Of a stretch of 64,000 nt of DNA, positions 31,744-38,631 are shown in pieces. The position numbers were made by a program, and so were the translations under genes. Within the stretch, counting starts at the first letter, position 1; the number at the start of each line of letters is the position of its first letter. Source of the stretch: Sphingomonas sp. Leaf343 (GTDB lineage Bacteria; Pseudomonadota; Alphaproteobacteria; Sphingomonadales; Sphingomonadaceae); NCBI RefSeq assembly GCF_001423765.1, contig NZ_LMPG01000013.1:175396-239395 (forward strand), read 5' to 3'. The notes below the pieces were generated by a model. It was not told where the DNA came from. It saw only the letters and a program-made list of their open reading frames with translations, and ran no database searches.

Positions 31744-33159
31744 TCAGCCCTGCATGTCCTCCAGTTCGCGACCGCGCGTCTCGTTGACCATCGCGCGGAC
31801 GAAGAAGAACGACACGGCGGCGAAGAACGCATAACCGAAATAGGTGACGGCCAGCCCCGGCGACACTGCCAGCGCCGGGAAGCTGACGGAGATCGCGGCG
31901 TTCGCGATCCACTGCGCGAAACCGGCCACCGCCAGCCCCGAACCGCGAATCTGGTTCGGGAACATCTCGCCCAGCATCACCCACATGACGGGGCCCCAGC
32001 TGGCGTTGAAGAAGATGACGTAGAGGTTCGCCGCGACCAGCGCGATGACGCCGTTATTGCCCGGCAGGCTGACCGCGCCCGCCGCATCGGTGACCGCGGT
32101 GGAGAATGCCCAGGCGACCACCGCCAGCGTCACCGCCATGCCGGCCGACCCGACCAGCAACAGCGGCTTGCGACCGATCCGGTCGACGGTCGCGATCGTG
32201 AACAGGCATGCGCCGATCGACAGCACGCCCGACAGGATGTTGATCTGGAGCGCGTTGTCCTCGGTGAAACCGACCGCCTCCCACAGCGTCGCGCCGTAGT
32301 AGAAGACGACGTTGATGCCGACGAGCTGCTGGAACACGGCCAGCCCGATGCCCGCCCACAGGATCGGGCGGATCTTGCCCGTGGTCTTGTCTACCAGATC
32401 GGACAGTTTGGGCTTGTGATGATCGGCGGCCAGCGAGCCGCGGATCTCGGCGACCTTGCGATCCGCCTCGTCCGATCCGAACAGCCGCGTCAGCACGGCG
32501 TGCGCGTCGGCATCGCGGCCCTTGGCGACCAGATAGCGCGGGCTTTCCGGGATGATGAGCAGTGCGAACAGATAGATCGCGGCCGGAATCGCCTGCAGCC
32601 AGAACATCCAGCGCCACGCCTCATACCCCAGCCAGAAGTCGGCGGTCGACCCGCCAGCGTAGCGCGCCAGCGCGAAGTTCGCGACGAACGCGCCGGTCAG
32701 GCCGGAGATAATCATCACCTGCTGCACCGACGACAGCCGGCCGCGGATCGACGCGGGTGTGACTTCGGAGATGTAGACGGGGGAGATGACGCTGGCCGCG
32801 CCGACGCCCAGACCGCCGATGATGCGTGCGAAGATGAAGATCGCGGAGCTGCTCGCGGCCCCTGCCAACAGCGCGCTGACGAGGAACAGGATCGCCGACA
32901 TCATCATCACGCCGCGCCGGCCGATCCGGTCGGCCAGCCGCCCGGCGCCGAACGCGCCGATCGACGATCCGATCAGGATCGCGCCAACATTAACACCGAT
33001 CCCCAGCTTGCCGAGATCGAACGCCGCCTCCAGCCCCTTCTGGGTGCCGTTGATGACGCCCGAGTCATACCCGAACATGAAGCCGCCGATCGTCGCCACC
33101 GCGACGATCGCGGCGATGAAGCCGATGTTTACGCGCTGGTCGCCCAGGTCCCTTGCCAT
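31744..33159 (-). CDS. Sugar porter family MFS transporter (probable xylose uptake)
   Basis: 471 residues with twelve hydrophobic helices. Sugar porter signatures are visible: GGFMFGYDSGVINGTQ in helix 1, GRLADRIGRRGVMM after helix 2, RIIGGLGVGAASVISPVYISEVTPASIRGRL after helix 4, PESPRYLV after helix 6 and VDRIGRKPLLL in the second half. Members are proton symporters for hexoses or pentoses. It is last in the xylX-xylB-xylC operon, 43 bases after xylC, so D-xylose is the likely substrate. The operon is controlled from the promoter and operator at 35964-36001. Confidence 0.9.
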   Translation of the reverse strand: MARDLGDQRVNIGFIAAIVAVATIGGFMFGYDSGVINGTQKGLEAAFDLGKLGIGVNVGAILIGSSIGAFGAGRLADRIGRRGVMMMSAILFLVSALLAGAASSSAIFIFARIIGGLGVGAASVISPVYISEVTPASIRGRLSSVQQVMIISGLTGAFVANFALARYAGGSTADFWLGYEAWRWMFWLQAIPAAIYLFALLIIPESPRYLVAKGRDADAHAVLTRLFGSDEADRKVAEIRGSLAADHHKPKLSDLVDKTTGKIRPILWAGIGLAVFQQLVGINVVFYYGATLWEAVGFTEDNALQINILSGVLSIGACLFTIATVDRIGRKPLLLVGSAGMAVTLAVVAWAFSTAVTDAAGAVSLPGNNGVIALVAANLYVIFFNASWGPVMWVMLGEMFPNQIRGSGLAVAGFAQWIANAAISVSFPALAVSPGLAVTYFGYAFFAAVSFFFVRAMVNETRGRELEDMQG

Positions 33160-33202
33160 CCCGTCCCGCTCCTGATGATGTTTTTTGCTTGTTCGTTCGT
33201 CG

Positions 33203-34072
33203 TCAGATCTTCGCCGGGGTCGCCGGCACGCCCGCCACCCCGGGGTCGAAGGTGAAGAGGTTGCCGGCCAGCGGCTGCTCCTTCAGCGCCGCCGCATCCA
33301 GCCCCTGTCGCGCCGTCGTCGCATAGGCGGTGCGCAGGCCGGGGCCGCCGAACGCCATCTTTGTGACGTTCGCGACCGGCAGCTTGATGCTGTGCACCAG
33401 CTTCCCCGCCGGGTCGTAGCGGCGCACGCCGTGTCCGCCATACAGGCCGACCCAGACATGATCCTCCGCATCGCATACCGACCCATCCGGATAGCCCGCG
33501 CCGTCCTCGATCGTGACGAACACCTCCGGCTTCAGCACGGTGCCGTCCGGGTCGACCGGCACGCGCCAGATCGTCCGGCCACCGGTGTCGGTATGGTACA
33601 GCGTCCGCGCATCAGCGGAGATCGCCGGCCCGTTGGTGATCGATACCGGCGGCAGGCCGGTGTCGAGGCAGACGCCGCCGGTGCAGCGATACAGCCGCCC
33701 GGTCGCCTTGCCCTCGCTATCGTCCATGCTGCCGAACCACAGCCGGCCCTTCGAATCCGTCGCCGCATCGTTCAGGCGGTTGTTCGGCATCGTCGGCTCG
33801 GGATCGTGGAGCAGCGTGAACCGCCCCGTCTCCGGATCGAAGCGGTGCAGCCCCGTCTTCACCCCGACGATCATGCCGCCACCCTCGGCCGGCAGGACCC
33901 AGCCGACCTGATCGGGGGCCTGCCAGTGGCGGCTCGCGCCCGTCTTCGGATCGAAGCGGTAGACGCGGTGCGCCTTGATATCGACGAACCACAATGCGCC
34001 CGCATCGGGAGTGCCGATCCACACCGGCCCCTCTCCCAGCGTGGCACCGACATTCAGGACCGATCGCACCAT
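33203..34072 (-). CDS. xylC: XylC-like xylonolactonase (SMP-30/gluconolactonase family)
   Basis: 289 residues from ATG 34072, one base beyond the xylB stop; a start at 34090 would overlap xylB and is less likely. SMP-30 propeller motifs are present: the metal-ligand Glu in ATLGEGPVW, NNRLNDAATDSKGRLWFGSMDD, ITNGPAISADARTLYHTDT and YPDGSVCDAEDHVWVGLYGG. It hydrolyses D-xylonolactone to D-xylonate in the Weimberg pathway, and the sequence closely follows what I recall of the Caulobacter protein. The same fold also takes gluconolactone; operon context decides. Second-to-last gene of the operon. Confidence 0.88.
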   Translation of the reverse strand: MVRSVLNVGATLGEGPVWIGTPDAGALWFVDIKAHRVYRFDPKTGASRHWQAPDQVGWVLPAEGGGMIVGVKTGLHRFDPETGRFTLLHDPEPTMPNNRLNDAATDSKGRLWFGSMDDSEGKATGRLYRCTGGVCLDTGLPPVSITNGPAISADARTLYHTDTGGRTIWRVPVDPDGTVLKPEVFVTIEDGAGYPDGSVCDAEDHVWVGLYGGHGVRRYDPAGKLVHSIKLPVANVTKMAFGGPGLRTAYATTARQGLDAAALKEQPLAGNLFTFDPGVAGVPATPAKI

Positions 34073-34073
34073 A

Positions 34074-34820
34074 TCAACGCCACCCTGCATCGACGAAATA
34101 GTCGTGTCCGGTACACATACGCGCATCGTCGGACGCGAGGAACAGCGCCAGCGCGGCGATGTCGACCGGCTGGATACGCCCGTCGAGGCACTGGGCGGCG
34201 ACGATCTCCGCCTCGCCCTCCGGCGTGTACCATTTCTCCTGACGCGGCGTCTGGACGTTGCCCGGCACGATCGTGGTGACGCGGATGTTGTCGCGGCCCA
34301 GATCGCGCGCCAGACTGCGCGTCAGACCCTCGATCGCGGCCTTCGCGGTCTGATAGAGGACGAGGTCGGGCAGGCCGAGATGCCAGCTGATCGACCCGAA
34401 ATTGAGGATCGCGCCGCCGCCCGCCGCCTTCATCGCGGGCACCACCGCCTGCGCGGCGAAGAACAGATGGCGCAGGTTGGTCGCCATCCGCTCGTCCCAA
34501 TAGGCGGGGGTGACCTCCTCGACGCTATGCCGGTCGTCGCGCGCGGCGTTATTGATGAGCACGTCGACGCCGCCGAGCCGGCCGGCGAACCCGTCCAGCG
34601 TCCTCTTCAGCGCATCGAGATCGCGCAGGTCGCAGGGCGCGAAGATCGCCCCGTCCAGCCGCGCCGCCAGCGCCTCGCCCGCCGCCTCGTCTATGTCGAG
34701 AAACGCGACCCGTGCGCCCTGCCCCGCGAACGCCTCGACCAGCCCCGCGCCGATCCCGGTCGCGCCGCCGGTGATGACGACGCGTTTGCCGTTCAGGCTG
34801 GGATAGATCGCACGGCTCAT
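34074..34820 (-). CDS. xylB: XylB, NAD-dependent D-xylose 1-dehydrogenase (SDR)
   Basis: 248 residues from ATG 34820, the same length as Caulobacter XylB, whose opening SAIYPSLKGKRVVITGG is nearly reproduced here as SRAIYPSLNGKRVVITGG. The SDR cofactor loop is TGGATGIGAG, the catalytic region holds FGSISWHLGL and Tyr/Lys in YQTAKAAIEG, and the family block VPGNVQTPRQEKWYTPEGEAE follows. It oxidises D-xylose to xylonolactone. Its start overlaps the xylX stop by ATGA. The longer frame to 34877 would lie inside xylX. L-arabinose dehydrogenases are related, so some breadth is possible. Confidence 0.92.
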   Translation of the reverse strand: MSRAIYPSLNGKRVVITGGATGIGAGLVEAFAGQGARVAFLDIDEAAGEALAARLDGAIFAPCDLRDLDALKRTLDGFAGRLGGVDVLINNAARDDRHSVEEVTPAYWDERMATNLRHLFFAAQAVVPAMKAAGGGAILNFGSISWHLGLPDLVLYQTAKAAIEGLTRSLARDLGRDNIRVTTIVPGNVQTPRQEKWYTPEGEAEIVAAQCLDGRIQPVDIAALALFLASDDARMCTGHDYFVDAGWR

Positions 34821-35938
34821 GCCAGCAGGCCCCGTTCGGCGAGGTTGCGATAGAAGGCGCCGATCCCGACCGTCCACGGCGCGGCATCGGCGGAGGTGAC
34901 GACGCGATTCTCCAGCCGCCCGAGGCGGGTGCTGTCGATCGCGACCACGTCGCCGACCTTGTGCGTGAAACCGCGACCCGGCTCGTCGCGGTCCTGCACC
35001 GGCGCGAACAGCGTGCCCAGGAACAGCACGAAACCGTCGGGATATTGATGCTCGCTCAGCGTCTGCCTGACCAGTTCCAGCGGATCGCGGCTGATCTCCG
35101 CCATGTTGCTGCGCCCTTCGAGGACATAACCGTCCTCGCCCTCGATCCGCAGCCCGACCTCCGCCTGCCGGACATCGTCGATCGTGAAGCTGCCGTCGAA
35201 GATGCGGACCAGCGGCCCGAGCGCGCAGGACGCGTTATTGTCCTTGGCCTTGCCCAGCAGCAGCGCCGACCGCCCCTCGAAATCGCGCAGGTTCACGTCG
35301 TTGCCCAGCATCGCACCGACCGCGTTGCCGCGGCTGTCGACCAGCAACGCGATCTCCGGCTCCGGGTTGTTCCAGCCCGAATCGGAGCGGATACCGATTT
35401 CCGCGCCCGCACCGACCGTCGCCAGCACCGGCGCCTTGGTGAAGACCTCCGCATCGGGGCCGATCGCGACCTCCAGATATTGCGACCACAAGCCGTCCTC
35501 GATCAGCGCCGCCTTCAGCGCCGCCGCCTCGGAAGAGCCGGGCACGACGGAGCGGATCGATCCGCCCATGCTCTCTTCCAGCCGGGTGCGGATCGCCGCC
35601 GCCGCTGCCCAGTCGCCGCGCGCGCGCTCCTCGATGACGCGTTCCAGCGCCGATACCGCGAACGTGACGCCGCACGCCTTAACGCACTGGAGATCGACCG
35701 GGCTGAGCAGGTCGTGGACCGCCGGATCGAGGCGACCGAGCGAAATGCCGCCCGCACCGGAGAAGTCGCCGGCCTCGACCAGCGCCGATACCGTCGGCGC
35801 GACGCGCGCCATGTCGAACGCCTCGCCACCGCGCACGACGATCGGGCTGGGTCCGTCCGCAGTCTGGATACGACCGAGGAAAGTTCCCGTTTCCCAGTCC
35901 GCCGGCAGCATCGCCGCGGGCTCACGCTCGCCCATCAT
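34817..35938 (-). CDS. xylX: XylX-like 2-keto-3-deoxy-xylonate dehydratase (FAH superfamily)
   Basis: 373 residues. The C-terminal half is a fumarylacetoacetate-hydrolase fold with metal ligands in NNPEPEIALLV and the dehydratase block GNDVNLRDFEGRSALLLGKAKD. The N-terminal half is the smaller domain seen in XylX. It converts 2-keto-3-deoxy-D-xylonate to alpha-ketoglutarate semialdehyde. First gene of the operon, with a GGAGGGG site and two candidate ATG codons in a row. Genes for xylonate dehydratase (xylD) and the semialdehyde dehydrogenase (xylA) are not in the window, so they must lie elsewhere. The arabinose counterpart (2-keto-3-deoxy-arabonate dehydratase) is the main alternative. Confidence 0.87.
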   Translation of the reverse strand: MMGEREPAAMLPADWETGTFLGRIQTADGPSPIVVRGGEAFDMARVAPTVSALVEAGDFSGAGGISLGRLDPAVHDLLSPVDLQCVKACGVTFAVSALERVIEERARGDWAAAAAIRTRLEESMGGSIRSVVPGSSEAAALKAALIEDGLWSQYLEVAIGPDAEVFTKAPVLATVGAGAEIGIRSDSGWNNPEPEIALLVDSRGNAVGAMLGNDVNLRDFEGRSALLLGKAKDNNASCALGPLVRIFDGSFTIDDVRQAEVGLRIEGEDGYVLEGRSNMAEISRDPLELVRQTLSEHQYPDGFVLFLGTLFAPVQDRDEPGRGFTHKVGDVVAIDSTRLGRLENRVVTSADAAPWTVGIGAFYRNLAERGLLA

Positions 35939-35963
35939 ATCCCCTCCACTCGACTATCGTCGC

Positions 35964-36001
35964 TGATAGCGCTACCAACACGACGCTGTCGGCGCTGTCA
36001 A
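35964..36001 (-). promoter_or_regulatory. Promoter and LacI-type operator of the xyl operon
   Basis: Read on the minus strand, TTGACA (36001-35996) is followed after 18 bases by TGGTAGCGCTATCA (35977-35964), a palindrome around AGCGCT of the LacI-family type, 26 bases ahead of the xylX start. The plus-strand form TGATAGCGCTACCA differs by one base from the operator at 46873-46886 next to the lacI gene. No good -10 box is visible outside the operator, so the operator probably overlaps it. Confidence 0.7.
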
Positions 36002-36060
36002 GGGCACGCCGACGCGGTTATAGGCCCGTCTCGATAAAGACGAAGCGGGGAGTATTCCGA

Positions 36061-37071
36061 ATGGCGACGGCCGGTCAGATCGTGTGTTTCGGCGAATTGT
36101 TGCTGCGGCTGTCGGCCCCGGGGCGCGGCCATCTGTTTCAGGAGCCACGGCTCAACGCCGATTTCGGCGGCGCGGAGGCGAACGTGGCCGTCGCGCTGGC
36201 CCGGCTGGGCGTGCCGAGCGCGATCGTGTCCGCCGCCCCCGACGATGCGCTGGGCGATGCCGCGGTGGAGGCGATGCGCAGGCACGGCGTCGACATGACG
36301 CGCGTGCGCCGGGCGGCGGGGCGGCTCGGCCTGTATTTCCTGACGCCGGGCGCTGGCCTGCGCGCGTCGGCGATCGTCTACGACCGGGAGAACAGCCTGT
36401 TTGCGCAGACGCCGCCGGACGCCTATGACTGGGCGGAATTGCTGGCAGGCGCTGGCCGGCTGCATCTGTCGGGCATCAATCCGGCCATCGGTCCGCAGAT
36501 GGTGGAGGTCGCGCTGGCGGCGATCGCGGCGGCCAACGCCGTCGGCGTACCGGTGTCGTTCGACGGCAATTTCCGCGCGAGCATGTGGGCGCGCTGGTGC
36601 GACGCCCCCTCCCCCATTCTTGCGCGGCATATCGAGGGATGCGACCTGATGTTCGGCAGCCACCGCGACATCGCCCTGCTGCTGAACCGCGATTTTCCGG
36701 GCGAGGGATCGGAGCGGCGGCGCGCGGCGGCGCTGGCGGCGTTCGAACGCTTTCCGAAGCTGCGCTACATCGCCACCACCACGCGCCACGTCCACAATGC
36801 CGACCACAATACGCTGTCCGCGCGGATCGACACGCCGGACGAGGCGGTCGAGACGGGCGAGGTGGAGATCACCGGCATCGTCGACCGGATCGGCACCGGC
36901 GACGCCTTTGCCGGCGGCGTGCTCGCTGGCCTGCCGCACGGGCTGGAGGAAGCGGCCCGCACCGGCCTCGCGCTCGCCGCGCTGAAGCATGCGACGCCGG
37001 GCGACCAGAGCCTCGTCACCCGCCGCGAACTGGCGACGTTCCACGAAGGCGGGCTGGACGTCCGCCGCTAA
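36061..37071 (+). CDS. kdgK: 2-Keto-3-deoxygluconate kinase (PfkB family)
   Basis: 336 residues with the PfkB layout: opening GQIVCFGELLLRLS, substrate loop FGGAEANVAVALARLGV (about 35-52) and the catalytic DRIGTGDAFAGGVLAGL (near residue 280), where the Asp of GTGD is the base. KDG kinases phosphorylate 2-keto-3-deoxygluconate for the Entner-Doudoroff aldolase. It is divergent from xylX with a 122-base gap that holds the operator, so it may share control, and its substrate class (2-keto-3-deoxy sugar acids) fits the neighbours. Start ATG follows a CGGGGAG site. Confidence 0.88.
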   Translation: MATAGQIVCFGELLLRLSAPGRGHLFQEPRLNADFGGAEANVAVALARLGVPSAIVSAAPDDALGDAAVEAMRRHGVDMTRVRRAAGRLGLYFLTPGAGLRASAIVYDRENSLFAQTPPDAYDWAELLAGAGRLHLSGINPAIGPQMVEVALAAIAAANAVGVPVSFDGNFRASMWARWCDAPSPILARHIEGCDLMFGSHRDIALLLNRDFPGEGSERRRAAALAAFERFPKLRYIATTTRHVHNADHNTLSARIDTPDEAVETGEVEITGIVDRIGTGDAFAGGVLAGLPHGLEEAARTGLALAALKHATPGDQSLVTRRELATFHEGGLDVRR

Positions 37072-37183
37072 ATCCTCCGCTGCGAGGGAGGGGAATAGCG
37101 GGGCCGTCTTCCTGTTGCTGCGCACTCCCCTTCGAGGGCGGCGATGGTATAGGCCGTCCGCTCCGACCCCGAGGAACCCCGAA

Positions 37184-38113
37184 GTGCCCACCGTCCACGT
37201 CAACGCCGTCGATCTCTATTACGAGGAAGCCGGCGACCCGCGGGGACCGGTGGTGCTGCTCGTCATGGGGCTGGCGACGCAGTTGATCGCGTGGCCCGAT
37301 CCGCTGATCGACGCGCTGGTCGGGGACGGATATCGCGTCGTCCGCTACGACAATCGCGACGTTGGCCTGTCGACGCGGCTGGACGGCACGCCGGCGCTGC
37401 ACCCTTTATGGGTGCTGGGCGCGAGCCGGCTCCGGATGCCGTTTCCGCTCGCCTATACGCTGCGCGACATGGCGGCGGATGCGGTCGCGCTGCTGGATGC
37501 GTTGGGGGTCGAGCGCGCGCATGTCGTCGGCGCGTCGATGGGCGGGATGATCGCGCAGCATATCGCCGCCGGCTGGCGGGAACGAGTCGCCAGCCTGACG
37601 ACGATCATGTCGTCCAGCGGCGCGCCCGGCCTGCCACCGCCCAGCCCGGCGCTGATGCGGCGGCTTGTCATGCGCTGGCCCGCAACGCCGAGCCGCGACG
37701 AGGCGGTGGCGGCGACGATCGCGACGCTCGCGCTGATCTCCCACCCCGAGGCCGCGCGCGATGTCGAGGCGCTGGCGCTACAGGCGACGCGCGCGGTCGA
37801 TCGCGGCCATTATCCGGTCGGCGGGCGGCGGCAGCTCGCGGCGATCATCGCCGATACGGGTCGCCCCGTGCTGCTGACGCACATCGTCGCGCCGACGCTG
37901 GTGATCCACGGTGCGGTCGATCCGCTGATCCCGCTCGGCCACGGCGAGGACCTCGCGCGCCGGATCGAGGGGGCCAAGCTGCTGGTCGTGCAGGCGATGG
38001 CGCACGATCTGGCCCCCGCCGCCCTGCCGGAGGTGACGGCAGGGCTGCTCGATCACCTCGCGGGCAGTGCGGCCGTTACCGGCTCGCCGATCAGCGCGCG
38101 GGCGGTGCGGTAG
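37184..38113 (+). CDS. Alpha/beta hydrolase
   Basis: 309 residues from GTG 37184, chosen because upstream sequence is the end of kdgK and non-coding. The fold is shown by YEEAGDPRGPVVLLVMGLATQL, the nucleophile elbow GASMGGM (Ser near residue 120), the acid in VIHGAVDPLIPLGHG and a C-terminal His in QAMAHDLA. The family covers esterases and lactonases, and no substrate can be given. It is 112 bases after kdgK, so possibly not co-transcribed. Its last 61 bases overlap a convergent gene. Confidence 0.85.
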   Translation: MPTVHVNAVDLYYEEAGDPRGPVVLLVMGLATQLIAWPDPLIDALVGDGYRVVRYDNRDVGLSTRLDGTPALHPLWVLGASRLRMPFPLAYTLRDMAADAVALLDALGVERAHVVGASMGGMIAQHIAAGWRERVASLTTIMSSSGAPGLPPPSPALMRRLVMRWPATPSRDEAVAATIATLALISHPEAARDVEALALQATRAVDRGHYPVGGRRQLAAIIADTGRPVLLTHIVAPTLVIHGAVDPLIPLGHGEDLARRIEGAKLLVVQAMAHDLAPAALPEVTAGLLDHLAGSAAVTGSPISARAVR

Positions 38114-38541
38114 CAATCCTCGACATGCGCGTCGCCGGCCAGCTTCATCGCACCGAAGCTGATCGTCGCCGCCACCGCGGACCCGATGAACGGCACGAAC
38201 TTCGCCACCGACGCGGTCGCGATCCGCACGCCCATCCGGCGCAGCACCGCCGTCACCAGCTTGCGCGTGACGATGCGGCCGATGAACGTGTTGCCGGCGC
38301 TGGTCGCCAGCACCAGCACCTGCTGCGCCATGTTCGGCTCCATCTTCTGGACCTGTTCGTGGTTCAGCCCGAACTTCGTGCTGATCGCGGGCAGCAGGTT
38401 GGTCAGCAGCCCGATGTCGGCGACGATGTCCGCACCGGGGATCGGCACCACCGCCGCCCCTGCCGACGCCAGCGAGCGCTTCGTCACCAGCGAGTGACAT
38501 TCGGCGCGGATGCGGTCCAGTTCGGCGAGGTCGCGGATCAT
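38053..38541 (-). CDS. YcjF/DUF697-like membrane protein
   Basis: 162 residues with a hydrophobic hairpin pattern of the DUF697 kind: SLASAGAAVVPIPGADIVADIGLLTNLLPAISTKFGL, then KFVPFIGSAVAATISFGAMKLAGD. DUF697 proteins are inner-membrane or membrane-associated proteins of unknown role, some linked to GTPases. The 3' end overlaps the alpha/beta hydrolase gene by 61 bases; both reading frames look genuine in the overlap. Confidence 0.65.
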   Translation of the reverse strand: MIRDLAELDRIRAECHSLVTKRSLASAGAAVVPIPGADIVADIGLLTNLLPAISTKFGLNHEQVQKMEPNMAQQVLVLATSAGNTFIGRIVTRKLVTAVLRRMGVRIATASVAKFVPFIGSAVAATISFGAMKLAGDAHVEDCYRTARALIGEPVTAALPAR

Positions 38542-38605
38542 CGGGGTCTCCAGAAGGGTCGATGCGCGTCCTAACGCACGCGCATCGACTTCGGCTCTTT
38601 GCCGC

Positions 38606-38631
38606 TACATCTTCCCGTTACATCTTCCCGT
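38606..38631. repeat. 13-bp tandem repeat at the receptor gene's stop codon
   Basis: TACATCTTCCCGT occurs twice in a row (38606-38618, 38619-38631), and a third partial copy TACATTTTC overlaps the end of the receptor coding sequence. On the minus strand the unit carries ATGTA just as the gene's final ATG-TAA does, so it looks like slippage copying the gene's last codons. Confidence 0.6.
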
